From Thermocrispum agreste DSM 44070 (GTDB taxonomy: Bacteria > Actinomycetota > Actinomycetes > Mycobacteriales > Pseudonocardiaceae), in the NCBI RefSeq assembly GCF_000427905.1, contig NZ_ATYX01000005.1, positions 248,001-312,000 on the forward strand: 64,000 nucleotides of DNA, in the 5' to 3' direction. A program made the position numbers and the translations under genes. Under the pieces are notes generated by a model. It was not told the DNA's origin, did no database searches, and saw only the letters and a program-made list of their open reading frames with translations. Of this stretch, positions 1-8,149 are shown piece after piece (the first letter of the stretch is position 1; each line of letters opens with the position of its first letter).

Positions 1-346
1 CCTCGGTGAACGAGCTGTAGGCCTGCGCGGCCACCCGGTCACCCGGCGCGCCCGCCTGGCCGAGCCGCTCGTCCTCGCGGCCCACGGTCTCCACGGTGAC
101 CTCCGGCGGGGCGTCCACCGACAGCGTCACCTTGCCCGTCGGCACCACGGCGTCGCCGCCCTGGTGCAGGCCGCGCAGCCGCTTCATCGGCGTGAAGCGC
201 CAGATCTCCTCGCGGCCGGTGGGCACCTCGAAGGCCTCCACGTCGTAGCCGGTGAACCGCTCGCCGCGGGAGCTCGGCGGGACCACGGCGCCCTCGCGCA
301 GGGCCGAGCGGACGTTGTTCTCGGTCGTGTTCTCTGCCACCGTCAT
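1..346 (-). CDS. sufD: Fe-S cluster assembly protein SufD, N-terminal part (runs off the left edge)
   Basis: The first 115 codons of a minus-strand gene that continues beyond the window. The ATG (346-344) overlaps the sufB stop in an ATGA junction, so it is translationally coupled to sufB. The visible part reads as a soluble protein, with the SufD-typical run EIWRFTPMKRL around residues 47-57. SufD forms the SufBC2D scaffold complex that assembles Fe-S clusters in the cytoplasm. The order sufR-sufB-sufD is the standard actinobacterial suf operon, so sufC, sufS and sufU are expected just outside the window. The identification rests on this motif and on position; the C-terminal core cannot be seen. 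Confidence 0.9.
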   Translation of the reverse strand, partial: MTVAENTTENNVRSALREGAVVPPSSRGERFTGYDVEAFEVPTGREEIWRFTPMKRLRGLHQGGDAVVPTGKVTLSVDAPPEVTVETVGREDERLGQAGAPGDRVAAQAYSSFTE

Positions 347-1794
347 CAGCCGACGGACCCTTCCATCTGCAGTTCGATGAGTCGATTGAGTTCCAGCGCG
401 TACTCCATCGGCAGCTCGCGCGCGATCGGCTCCACGAAGCCGCGGACGATCATCGCCATCGCCTCTTCCTCGCTCAGCCCGCGCGACATCAGGTAGAACA
501 GCTGGTCCTCGCTCACCTTGGACACCGTCGCCTCGTGCCCCATGGACACGTCGTCGTTGCGGATGTCCACGTACGGGTAGGTGTCCGACCGGCTGATCGT
601 GTCCACCAGCAGGGCGTCACAGATCACCGACGACTTGGAGTGGTGCGCACGCTTGGCCACTCGCACCAGACCGCGGTAGGACGTCCGGCCGCCGCCGCGC
701 GCCACCGACTTGGACATGATCGTCGACGACGTGTGCGGGGCCAGGTGCTCCATCTTCGCGCCCGCGTCCTGGTGCTGTCCCTCGCCGGCGAACGCCACCG
801 ACAGGACCTCGCCCTTGGCGTGCTCGCCGGTGAGGAAGACCGACGGGTACTTCATGGTGACCTTGGAACCGATGTTGCCGTCGATCCATTCCATGGTCGC
901 ACCCTCTTCCGCGCGCGCCCGCTTGGTCACCAGGTTGTAGACGTTGTTCGACCAGTTCTGGATCGTGGTGTAGCGGCACCGGGCGTTCTTCTTGACGATG
1001 ATCTCCACCACCGCCGCGTGCAGCGAGTCGGACTTGTAGATCGGCGCGGTGCAGCCCTCGACGTAGTGCACGTAGGCACCCTCGTCGACGATGATCAGCG
1101 TCCGCTCGAACTGGCCCATGTTCTCGGTGTTGATCCGGAAGTAGGCCTGCAGCGGGATCTCCACGTGCACGCCCGGCGGCACGTAGATGAACGACCCGCC
1201 GGACCACACCGCGGTGTTCAGCGCGGCGAACTTGTTGTCGCCCGCCGGGATCACCGAGCCGAAGTACTCCTTGAACAGCTCGGGGTGCTCCTTCAGCCCG
1301 GTGTCGGTGTCCAGGAAGATCACGCCCTGGCTCTCCAGGTCCTCGCGGATCTTGTGGTAGACGACCTCGGACTCGTACTGCGCGGCCACACCCGCGATCA
1401 GCCGCTTGCGCTCCGCCTCCGGGATGCCCAGCTTGTCGTAGGTGTTCTTGATGTCCTCGGGCAGCTCGTCCCAGCTGGTGGCCTGCTTCTCGGTGGAGCG
1501 GACGAAGTACTTGATGGTGTCGAAGTCGATCCCGGACAGGTCCGCGCCCCAGGTGGGCATCGGCTTGCGCTCGAACAGCTTCAGGCCCTTCAGCCGCTGC
1601 TCGAGCATCCACTCGGGCTCGTTCTTCTTCGCCGAGATGTCGCGCACGACGGACTCGTCGAGGCCTCGTCTTGCGCTGGCACCGGCCACGTCACGGTCAG
1701 CCCACCCGTACTGGTACTTGCCCAGGGAGGCGATCGTCTCCTCCTGGGACAACGGCTGCGTGGTGGTGGTGCGCTGCTCTGCAGCGGCAGTCAT
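346..1794 (-). CDS. sufB: Fe-S cluster assembly protein SufB
   Basis: 482-residue SufB, the scaffold subunit of the SufBCD complex. The start chosen is the ATG at 1794, which forms an ATGA overlap with the sufR stop; the frame stays open upstream but that extra peptide is arginine-rich read-through of sufR in another frame. The protein carries the SufB hallmark stretches [18 protein letters not shown] and the late [22 protein letters not shown] segment that holds the SufD-contact region. Length fits the family (about 470-495) with no intein, unlike the M. tuberculosis SufB. Co-transcribed with sufR and sufD, and so probably under the Fe-S-sensing repressor SufR. Confidence 0.97.
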   Translation of the reverse strand: MTAAAEQRTTTTQPLSQEETIASLGKYQYGWADRDVAGASARRGLDESVVRDISAKKNEPEWMLEQRLKGLKLFERKPMPTWGADLSGIDFDTIKYFVRSTEKQATSWDELPEDIKNTYDKLGIPEAERKRLIAGVAAQYESEVVYHKIREDLESQGVIFLDTDTGLKEHPELFKEYFGSVIPAGDNKFAALNTAVWSGGSFIYVPPGVHVEIPLQAYFRINTENMGQFERTLIIVDEGAYVHYVEGCTAPIYKSDSLHAAVVEIIVKKNARCRYTTIQNWSNNVYNLVTKRARAEEGATMEWIDGNIGSKVTMKYPSVFLTGEHAKGEVLSVAFAGEGQHQDAGAKMEHLAPHTSSTIMSKSVARGGGRTSYRGLVRVAKRAHHSKSSVICDALLVDTISRSDTYPYVDIRNDDVSMGHEATVSKVSEDQLFYLMSRGLSEEEAMAMIVRGFVEPIARELPMEYALELNRLIELQMEGSVG

Positions 1795-2540
1795 GCGGGC
1801 TTCCCTTCTCCTCGGGGTCCTGCGTTGTTGACGGGAACGTGTGTGGTGCACGCCGCGTCGCCGCGGGCGATGGTCGCCAGCCGCTGTACGTGGGTGCCGA
1901 GCAGTCTGGCGAATACCGCCGTCTCCGCTTCGCACAGCTGCGGGAACTCCGCCGCCACGTGAGCAACCGGGCAGTGGTGCTGGCACAGCTGCTCGCCCGC
2001 GCCCACCTGCTCCGTCGTGGCAGCGTAGCCCTCCCGGCTCAGCGCCGAGGCGAGGGCCTCCGCTCGCCGCGCGGGATCACCTGCCGCGGTGATCTCGGCC
2101 GCGTGCAGCCCGACCAGGGTCGCCACCCGGTGCTCGGCGAACGCCCGTACCGCCTCCGGCCCGGAGTGCTCGGCCAGGAAACGGATCGCGGCGACGGCCA
2201 GGTCGTCGTAGGCGTGCCCGAACCGGGCCCGCCCGGCATCGGTGAGCAGGAACTCCTTGGCCGGCCTGCCGCGACCACGGCGTGCCCTGGCTGAGGGCCT
2301 GCGCGCCTCGGCCTCGCCCGCGGCGATCAGCGCGTCGAGGTGCCTGCGCACCGCCGTGGGACTGATGCCGAGCCGCTGGGCGATGGCCGCAGCGGTGATC
2401 GGCCCTTTTTCCAGCAGCAGCCGGGCGACTTCCAGCCTGGTGCGGCCTTCCGGTCCCGTTTGCGCGGGCACGATCGCCGCCGCAGGCGCCTTCGCCGGTG
2501 CTTGCGGTGGTCGCTGTGCAGCGCGCCCGCGGTTTTTCAC
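1791..2540 (-). CDS. sufR: Fe-S-sensing transcriptional repressor SufR
   Basis: 249-residue ArsR/DeoR-like winged-helix regulator. An N-terminal helix-turn-helix (about residues 36-75, [18 protein letters not shown]) is followed by a helical domain and a C-terminal cysteine set: C186, C190, C203 and C231. The spacing C190-x12-C203 is that of known SufR proteins, which bind a [4Fe-4S] cluster and repress the suf operon when the cluster is intact. It starts with a GTG at 2540; no in-frame alternative start lies just upstream, and there is no Shine-Dalgarno, so translation is probably leaderless. It is the first gene of the suf operon and its start abuts a palindrome (2542-2553) that is its likely own operator. 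Divergent from mptB, as in mycobacteria. Confidence 0.95.
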   Translation of the reverse strand: MKNRGRAAQRPPQAPAKAPAAAIVPAQTGPEGRTRLEVARLLLEKGPITAAAIAQRLGISPTAVRRHLDALIAAGEAEARRPSARARRGRGRPAKEFLLTDAGRARFGHAYDDLAVAAIRFLAEHSGPEAVRAFAEHRVATLVGLHAAEITAAGDPARRAEALASALSREGYAATTEQVGAGEQLCQHHCPVAHVAAEFPQLCEAETAVFARLLGTHVQRLATIARGDAACTTHVPVNNAGPRGEGKPA

Positions 2541-2541
2541 A

Positions 2542-2553
2542 ACACAAGTGTGT
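2542..2553. promoter_or_regulatory. Probable SufR operator at the sufR start
   Basis: Perfect inverted repeat ACACA-AG-TGTGT one base upstream of the sufR GTG. On the minus strand it follows a TACGAC -10-like box (2557-2552), so it would cover the transcription start. Mycobacterial SufR is known to bind ACACT/TGTGA-type dyads upstream of its own gene; the match here is in half-site and place, not exact sequence. Binding by SufR is inference. Confidence 0.55.
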
Positions 2554-2686
2554 CGTATTTCCTCGCGCGTGGCAAAGAGACCCCCGACACGGCGTGGCCG
2601 CGATCACCTCTCGCCCGGCCGGGGTGACCGAGTGCGACGGCTCCGGCCACACCCGGCCACCGGAAGGCCCGCCCGGACCGGCTCGC

Positions 2687-2692
2687 TACGCT
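2687..2692 (+). promoter_or_regulatory. -10 box TACGCT of mptB (leaderless)
   Basis: TACGCT lies six bases before the GTG at 2699, placing the transcription start at or next to the first base of the start codon. No Shine-Dalgarno is present. This decides the mptB start and is one of about ten similar boxes in this window. No clear -35 element is seen. Confidence 0.6.
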
Positions 2693-2698
2693 GCCCTG

Positions 2699-4363
2699 GT
2701 GGCGGTCGGTGAGCGGGAACGAACGGGGACCGGTCAGGTCCTGCCGTGGTTGATCGGCCCGCAGCCTGCGCCGCTGTCCGCCGCCGAGCTGCGTGCGGTC
2801 ACCACGATTCGCAGGCTGGGCATCGTCGGAGCGCTGTTCCTGGCCATCGGCTCGATCGGCGCCGGGGCGGTGCCGGTGCTCAACCCCGCCCACGACATCC
2901 CGGTCGTGCGGCTGTTCGCCAGGGCCACCACGGTGTCGCTGGCGATCGCACTGGCCGGCATGGTGATGATGGTCGCCGCCTGGCTGCTCTACGGGCGGTA
3001 CGCGCGCCCCGGCCGGGAGCGGATGGCCACGCCCGCGCAGACGTTCCGCACGGTCGTCATGTGGGTGACGCCGCTGCTGCTGGCCCCGCCGCTGTTCTCC
3101 CGGGACGTCTACAGCTACCTGGCGCAGAGCGAGATCGTGCATCGCGGCATGGACCCGTACACGCTGGGGCCTGCCCAGGCGCTGGGCGTCGCCGATCCGA
3201 TCACCATGGGCGTGTCGAACGTCTGGCGGGAGACGCCGGCCCCGTACGGGCCGCTGTTCTTGCAGATCGGCAGCTGGATGGCCGGGATCAGCGGCAACCA
3301 CGTGGCGTTCGGCGTGCTGCTGCAGCGCGGCATCGCGCTGGCCGGCGTCGCGCTCATCGTGTGGTCGCTGCCGCGGCTGGCGCAGCGCTTCGGCGTCCAG
3401 CCGACCACCGCGCTGTGGCTGGGCGCGGCCAATCCGCTGGTGATCTTCCACCTGGTGGCGGGCGCCCACAACGAGGCGCTGGGCATCGGCCTGATGATGG
3501 CCGGGCTGGAGCTGGGACTGCGGCGGCTGCCCATCCGGGTGGCCGGGGACACCCCTCCCCCGCTGGCCAAGGGGGAGATCACCTTCATCGTCCTTGGGGC
3601 CGCGGTGATGACGCTGGCCGCCGCGGTGAAGATCAACGCCGCGCTGGCGCTCGGTTTCTTCGGCGTGATGATCGCCCGGCGTTGGCACGGCAGGGTCACC
3701 GACCTGGTCAAGGCGGCCGTCGGCCTGACCGTGGTGTTCGTGGTGGTGCTGGTCGCGGTGTGCCTGGCCACCGGCCTCGGCTTCGGCTGGATCGGCGCGC
3801 TCGGCACCCCGGGCCGCAGCCGCACGCTCATCTCCCCGGTCACGTTGATCGGGTACCTCACCGGCGGCATGGGCATCGCCCTCGACCTCGGCGTGCACAC
3901 GCACGCGATCATGGACGTGTTCAGCCTGCTCGGCATGGCCGCCGCCGCGGTGATCACGGTCGTCTTGCTGCTGCGCAGCTTCCGGTGGAAGTTGCGGCCG
4001 ATCATCGGCCTCGGCGTCGGGATGGGCGTCTTCATGGGGCTGCACGTGGCCACCCACCCGTGGTGGATGCTGTGGGCGGTGGTCCCGCTGGCCGCGTCGG
4101 CAGGCACCTCCCGCTTCCGCGTCGCCGCCACCATCGGCAGCGCCGTGCTGGCCGTGGCCATCACGCCCACCGGCAGCCCGTTCGACGGCCGGGGTTTTGT
4201 GCTGTCGCAGGCCTACCTGGCCGCGCTGCTGGTCGCCGTGGTGGCGCTGCTGGTGGTGCGCCGCACGGTGCCGCTGTGGCGTGACCCTGCGGCGCGGGCC
4301 ACCACCGGACAGGGTGCTTCGGCGGACGTGACGGCGGAATCTAGGCTGGCTAATCGTGAGTGA
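2699..4363 (+). CDS. mptB: Polyprenol-phosphomannose-dependent alpha-(1->6) mannopyranosyltransferase, MptB type
   Basis: 554-residue polytopic membrane protein of the GT-C fold, about 12-13 membrane segments. The acidic motif RDVYSYLAQ near residue 135, on the first large extracellular loop, is the expected GT-C catalytic region. MptB of mycobacteria and corynebacteria uses polyprenyl-phosphomannose outside the membrane to start the alpha-1,6-mannan core of lipomannan/lipoarabinomannan. Its place, divergent from sufR and ahead of an ABC pair, is that of Rv1459c. The start is a GTG at 2699 preceded by a TACGCT -10 box; the open frame reaches further back but those codons overlap sufR. The 3' end overlaps the next gene by 8 bases. 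Which mannan it serves in this organism is inferred. Confidence 0.88.
   Translation: MAVGERERTGTGQVLPWLIGPQPAPLSAAELRAVTTIRRLGIVGALFLAIGSIGAGAVPVLNPAHDIPVVRLFARATTVSLAIALAGMVMMVAAWLLYGRYARPGRERMATPAQTFRTVVMWVTPLLLAPPLFSRDVYSYLAQSEIVHRGMDPYTLGPAQALGVADPITMGVSNVWRETPAPYGPLFLQIGSWMAGISGNHVAFGVLLQRGIALAGVALIVWSLPRLAQRFGVQPTTALWLGAANPLVIFHLVAGAHNEALGIGLMMAGLELGLRRLPIRVAGDTPPPLAKGEITFIVLGAAVMTLAAAVKINAALALGFFGVMIARRWHGRVTDLVKAAVGLTVVFVVVLVAVCLATGLGFGWIGALGTPGRSRTLISPVTLIGYLTGGMGIALDLGVHTHAIMDVFSLLGMAAAAVITVVLLLRSFRWKLRPIIGLGVGMGVFMGLHVATHPWWMLWAVVPLAASAGTSRFRVAATIGSAVLAVAITPTGSPFDGRGFVLSQAYLAALLVAVVALLVVRRTVPLWRDPAARATTGQGASADVTAESRLANRE
4342..4347 (+). promoter_or_regulatory. -10 box TAGGCT inside the 3' end of mptB
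   Basis: TAGGCT lies eight bases before the GTG of the ABC ATPase gene, within the last codons of mptB. It could give the transporter genes their own leaderless promoter in addition to read-through from mptB. The same hexamer recurs upstream of tkt, uvrC and metK in this window. Confidence 0.45.
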
Positions 4364-5282
4364 GCCCGCGCTGCAGATCTCGGGGCTGGTGAAACGATTC
4401 GGCTCGGCCGTCGCGGTGGACGGGGTCGGGCTGGAGCTGCCGCGCGGCACGCTGCTTGCCCTGCTCGGCCCGAACGGTGCAGGCAAGACCACGACGGTGG
4501 AGATCGCCGAAGGCCTGCAGCGCCCGGATGCCGGAACGGTGCGCGTGCTCGGGCTGGACCCGCACCGCGACCGCGCCCGGCTGCGCCCGCGCATCGGGGT
4601 CATGCCGCAGGGCGGCGGCGCCTATCCCGGTGTCCGCACCGCCGAGATGCTGCAGCTGGTGGCCAGCTGCGCGGCCGATCCGCTCGACGTGCGGTGGCTG
4701 CTGGACGTGCTCGGCCTGGCCAAGGCGGCACGCACCCCGTTCAAACGGCTGTCCGGGGGCCAGCAGCAGCGCTTGTCGCTGGCGTGCGCCATCGTCGGGC
4801 GCCCCGAGCTGGTGTTCCTGGACGAGCCGACCGCGGGAATGGACCCGCAGGCGCGGCGCCTGGTGTGGGATCTGCTCGCGGCCCTGCGCGCCGACGGGGT
4901 GAGCATCCTGCTCACCACCCATCTGATGGAGGAAGCCGAGACGCTGGCCGACCAGGTGGTGATCATCGACCGGGGCCGGGTGGTGGCCCAGGGCTCCCCG
5001 GCGGAACTGACCGCCTCCGACGGCGACGCCGAGCAGCTGACGTTCCGCGCCCGGCCGGGGCTGGACGTCGGGCTGCTGATCGAGGCGCTTCCCGAGGGCT
5101 ACACGGTCACCGAGACCGCCCCGGGGTCCTACCGGGTGACCGGCAAGATCGATCCCCAGGTGGTGTCCACCGTGACCGCGTGGTGCGCCCAGCACGGCGT
5201 GCTCGCCGAGCAGCTGCACGTCGGCTCGAAGGACCTGGAGGACGTCTTCCTCGAACTCACCGGGCGGGAGCTACGCGCATGA
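4356..5282 (+). CDS. ABC transporter ATP-binding protein (DrrA-like exporter)
   Basis: 308-residue ATPase with Walker A GPNGAGKTT (about residues 36-44), signature LSGGQQQRL (about 132), Walker B LVFLDEPTAG and the H-loop TTHLMEEAE, then a C-terminal extension of some 80 residues typical of DrrA/CcmA-type export ATPases. Homologue by position of Rv1458c. It overlaps mptB by 8 bases and the permease gene by an ATGA junction, so the two transporter halves are coupled. Substrate unknown; mycobacterial relatives are called antibiotic exporters only by similarity. The constant linkage to mptB and the ctaA region suggests a cell-envelope cargo, which is inference. Confidence 0.9.
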   Translation: MSEPALQISGLVKRFGSAVAVDGVGLELPRGTLLALLGPNGAGKTTTVEIAEGLQRPDAGTVRVLGLDPHRDRARLRPRIGVMPQGGGAYPGVRTAEMLQLVASCAADPLDVRWLLDVLGLAKAARTPFKRLSGGQQQRLSLACAIVGRPELVFLDEPTAGMDPQARRLVWDLLAALRADGVSILLTTHLMEEAETLADQVVIIDRGRVVAQGSPAELTASDGDAEQLTFRARPGLDVGLLIEALPEGYTVTETAPGSYRVTGKIDPQVVSTVTAWCAQHGVLAEQLHVGSKDLEDVFLELTGRELRA

Positions 5283-6076
5283 CCACGTTCGACGGCTCGT
5301 TCCGCCCCGGCACGTTCACCCCGGCGCCCGGGCGCGGCAGCACCTGGCGGATGCTGCGCACCCACGCCAAGGTGGAGACGCTGCTGACCTTGCGGCACGG
5401 CGAGCAGATCCTGCTGACGCTGCTCATCCCGCTCGCGCTGCTGATCGGCATGACCGTGCTGGACCTCGTTCCCGCCGATCAGCTGGACGACGCCGATCCG
5501 GTCGGCTGGACCACCCCGAGGATCCTGGCGCTGGCGGTGATGTCGTCGGCGTTCACCGGCCAGGCGATCGCGCTGGGCTTCGACCGCAAGTACGGGGTGT
5601 TCAAACGGCTGGCCGCCACCGCACTGCCGCTGTGGGTGCTGATCGGCGGCCGGATCGTGGCCGGGCTGTGCGTGGCGACGCTGCAAGTGCTGATCCTCGG
5701 CGGCGTCGCGGCCGCACTCGGCTTCCGGCCGGTGCTCGCGGGCGTCCCGATGGCAGTGGTGCTGGTGCTGGCCGGCATCGTCGGCTTCGGCGCGCTGGGT
5801 GTCCTGCTGGGCGGCTCGCTGCGGGCGGAGATCGTGCTCGCGGTGGCCAACCTGCTGTGGTTCGTCCTGCTGCTGGCCGGGGGCATCGTGCTGGCGCCGG
5901 AAAGCCTCCCGCCCGGCCTGTCCACCGTGGCCGAGTTCCTGCCGTCCGGTGCGCTGGCCGAAGGACTGCGGGCCGCTCTGATGCACGGCGCCGCGGCATG
6001 GGATTCCGTGGCCGTGCTCGTCGTCTGGGGCGTCGTCGGCGCAGGTCTTGCCACCCGTACCACGAAGCTCACCTGA
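5279..6076 (+). CDS. ABC transporter permease (ABC-2 type)
   Basis: 265-residue membrane protein with an N-terminal cytoplasmic stretch and six predicted membrane segments (first near residues 43-62, others in the regions around GRIVAGLCVATLQVLIL, AVVLVLAGIVGFGALG, NLLWFVLLLAGGIVL and the C-terminal SVAVLVVWGVVGAGL). This is the usual layout of an ABC-2 exporter permease. The ATG overlaps the ATPase stop (ATGA), so the pair forms one exporter. Counterpart by position of Rv1457c. Cargo unknown. Confidence 0.88.
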   Translation: MTTFDGSFRPGTFTPAPGRGSTWRMLRTHAKVETLLTLRHGEQILLTLLIPLALLIGMTVLDLVPADQLDDADPVGWTTPRILALAVMSSAFTGQAIALGFDRKYGVFKRLAATALPLWVLIGGRIVAGLCVATLQVLILGGVAAALGFRPVLAGVPMAVVLVLAGIVGFGALGVLLGGSLRAEIVLAVANLLWFVLLLAGGIVLAPESLPPGLSTVAEFLPSGALAEGLRAALMHGAAAWDSVAVLVVWGVVGAGLATRTTKLT

Positions 6077-6141
6077 CGTCACCCGACGTGGCCCAGCCCG
6101 CATCGGACCGGCCCGGCGGGCCGCCCGGACCGGCTGCTGCC

Positions 6142-6147
6142 TACCAT
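6142..6147 (+). promoter_or_regulatory. -10 box TACCAT of ctaA (leaderless)
   Basis: TACCAT is followed six bases later by the GTG at 6154. The 77-base gap after the permease gene has no ribosome binding site, so a leaderless ctaA transcript is the simplest reading. Confidence 0.55.
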
Positions 6148-6153
6148 CGGCTC

Positions 6154-7137
6154 GTGCAGCGTCTCGCCGAACTCGTCGCCCGGTTGCCCTATCCGTCGGC
6201 CCGGCTCCAGTACGTCGTCGGGCTGCTTGTCGTCATCACCCAGACCACGATCGGGGTCACCGGCTCGGTGGTGCGCGTGACGGGATCCGGCCTCGCCTGC
6301 AGCACCTGGCCGGGCTGCCACGAGGGGACGATGTTCCCCACCGAGCACCCCGAGTACGAGACGCTCAACCAGTGGATCGAGTTCGGCAACCGACTGCTGA
6401 CCGTGGTGGTCACGCTGACGGCGCTGGCCGCGGTGGTCGTCGCGTGGCGTATCCACCTGGCGCACGGCCGCCGTCGGGTGCTCGGCCTGGCCGTGGCGGC
6501 GCTGGCCGGCACCGGCTTCCAGGGTGTGCTCGGCGGTATCACCGTGCTGGCCGGGCTGCTGTGGTGGACGGTGGCGCTGCACTTCCTGGCCACGGCCGTG
6601 CTCGTCTGGATCGCCGTGCTGCTGCTCCGCGGCTTCACCGAGGGCGAGCGGCAACCACGATGGCTGATCGGCTCGGTCAGCCGCCGCCTGCTGCAGGCGC
6701 TGACGGTGGCGCTGACCGCGCTGCTGGTGGTCGGCACGATGGTGACCGGCGCGGGCCCGCACGGCGGTGACCCGGACACGCCACGGCTGGACATGTCGAT
6801 CGACGTGCTGGCCAAGGTGCACGGCGGGCTGCTGGTGGCCTTCCTCGCGGTGCTGACGGTGCTCGGCCTCTCGTTGCTCCGCTCCCTCGCGCCGCGACCG
6901 TTCGTCGTCGCCTATGCGCTGGTGTGGGTGGCATCCGTGGCGCAGGGCTTCCTCGGATCGCTGCAGTACCAGCTCGGCGTGCCGGAGGAGCTGGTCTCGT
7001 TGCACGTGCTCGGCGCCGCGCTGGTGGTGATCTGCACCGCCCGGCTGTGGTGCGCCGCGCGTGACCGCGGACCGGCACCGCAGGTTCCCGACACCGAGCC
7101 CGCACCGCCGGAGTCGGACCAGCCGGTGGCCGTCTGA
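6154..7137 (+). CDS. ctaA: Heme A synthase CtaA (COX15 family)
   Basis: 327-residue integral membrane enzyme that oxidises the C8 methyl of heme O to the formyl group of heme A for aa3-type cytochrome c oxidase. Eight membrane segments can be seen. After the first one comes the extracytoplasmic loop with the cysteine pair CSTWPGC and the following EFGNRLLTV helix; histidines in ALHFLATA, KVHGGLL and SLHVLGAA are candidate heme ligands. The C-terminus is a short proline-rich cytoplasmic tail. Start chosen at GTG 6154 from the TACCAT box and the start of homology; the frame is open further upstream only as a shadow of the permease gene. ctaB, which supplies its heme O substrate, lies 11 kb away. 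Confidence 0.93.
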   Translation: MQRLAELVARLPYPSARLQYVVGLLVVITQTTIGVTGSVVRVTGSGLACSTWPGCHEGTMFPTEHPEYETLNQWIEFGNRLLTVVVTLTALAAVVVAWRIHLAHGRRRVLGLAVAALAGTGFQGVLGGITVLAGLLWWTVALHFLATAVLVWIAVLLLRGFTEGERQPRWLIGSVSRRLLQALTVALTALLVVGTMVTGAGPHGGDPDTPRLDMSIDVLAKVHGGLLVAFLAVLTVLGLSLLRSLAPRPFVVAYALVWVASVAQGFLGSLQYQLGVPEELVSLHVLGAALVVICTARLWCAARDRGPAPQVPDTEPAPPESDQPVAV

Positions 7138-7156
7138 ACTCGGCGTCGGGAGCAGC

Positions 7157-7172
7157 GTCCTGGGCTCAGGAC
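7157..7172. terminator. Stem-loop between convergent ctaA and the ATP-grasp gene
   Basis: Inverted repeat GTCCTG-GGCT-CAGGAC with perfect 6-base arms and a 4-base loop. It sits 20 bases after the ctaA stop and overlaps the stop codon (7168-7166) of the convergent gene. No T-tract follows on either strand, as is common for actinobacterial hairpin terminators. A bidirectional terminator is the likely role. Confidence 0.5.
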
Positions 7173-8044
7173 AGGGCGATGTCCCTGGCCGCCTTGGCCA
7201 TCCGGTCGGCGGCGGGACGGCCGCCGAAGGCGAACCCCAGTGACGGCTCGGTGAGTTCCAACTCGAGCAGCAACGGCTCGCCCTCGTCCGATCTGACCAC
7301 GTCCACCCGGGCGTAGAGCAGCTCACCCCGGTCCATGCCCAGCAGGTCCGCGGCGACGTCCACGGTCCGGTCGGCGAAACGCACCACGTCCGGGGTGGCC
7401 TCGACCGGCATCAGCGTCTCGGTCGCGAACAATCCGGAACCGTCCAGCCAGGCCCCGGGGACCAGCAGCGGACCCTTCACGTAGGTGTGGGACAGCTCGC
7501 CGGCGATGAACACCACGGCCGTCTCCCCGTGCCGGTCGACGGTTGACTGGTACGGCTGCACCAGGGCGCTGGTGCCCTTGGCGTGCAGCGTGGCCAGATG
7601 CTCTTCGGCGTGCCGCCTGGTGCCTGCCGGGAACCGCTGCGCACCGCGGGAGCCCGCACCGATCGTCGGCTTGATCACGAACTCGGTGTCCGGCCACTCC
7701 ACCGGCTGCCCCGGCTCGGCGAGCACGGTCGGCACGATGGACACACCGCGCTCCTGCAGGTCCAGCAGATACGTCTTGTCGGTGTTCCACCGCGCGACCG
7801 CGGCGTCGTTGCGCAGTCGCGGCACGGCCTCGCACCACTGCAGGAATTCGTCGCGTCGCGAGTCGTAATCCCAGGTCGCACGCAGGATGACCAAGTCGGC
7901 CTGGAGCGAGCGGGGTTCGCCCCACACCACCCAGTCTGCGATGCAGCCTGCGTCCGCCAGAGCGGCGAGCAGCACTTCCTCGTCGCCGTCGCCGCGCGGC
8001 AAGGCGGCGCACCCGGCCAGCAACACCGTCGGAGAGTCCGTCAC
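7166..8044 (-). CDS. ATP-grasp domain protein (glutathione synthase/RimK-like), substrate unknown
   Basis: 292 residues. An N-terminal substrate-binding domain is followed by an ATP-grasp core: EFVIKPTIGAGSRGAQRF (ATP-binding lysine and glycine-rich loop), the linker-region LVQPYQ, and the metal-binding C-terminal ELLYARVDVV and LLLELELTEPSLGF. Such enzymes join a carboxylate to an amine or thiol using ATP. The N-terminal part LRATWDYDSRRDEFL is typical of a stand-alone actinobacterial group with no assigned substrate. The start is the GTG at 8044, seven bases after a TACACT -10 box (8057-8052); an in-frame start 51 bases upstream would precede that promoter. Monocistronic, between ctaA and qor. 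Confidence 0.8.
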   Translation of the reverse strand: MTDSPTVLLAGCAALPRGDGDEEVLLAALADAGCIADWVVWGEPRSLQADLVILRATWDYDSRRDEFLQWCEAVPRLRNDAAVARWNTDKTYLLDLQERGVSIVPTVLAEPGQPVEWPDTEFVIKPTIGAGSRGAQRFPAGTRRHAEEHLATLHAKGTSALVQPYQSTVDRHGETAVVFIAGELSHTYVKGPLLVPGAWLDGSGLFATETLMPVEATPDVVRFADRTVDVAADLLGMDRGELLYARVDVVRSDEGEPLLLELELTEPSLGFAFGGRPAADRMAKAARDIALS

Positions 8045-8149
8045 ACCGCCGAGTGTAGGCAGGACACCAACCGGTGCTGGGGAACAAGATCGCACCGCCT
8101 ACTGTTCAGGCACGGTGACGAGCAGAGGGTGAACGGAGGAGAGGCACGC

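Noticed and set aside
535-1962. Long open frame (475 codons) antisense to sufB
   Set aside because: High-GC codon bias leaves the opposite strand open. The product is histidine/valine/leucine-rich low-complexity sequence with no recognisable domain, whereas sufB on the other strand is unmistakable.
2537-4603. 688-codon open frame antisense to mptB
   Set aside because: Product is arginine/histidine/glutamine-rich shadow sequence; mptB with its membrane segments explains the region.
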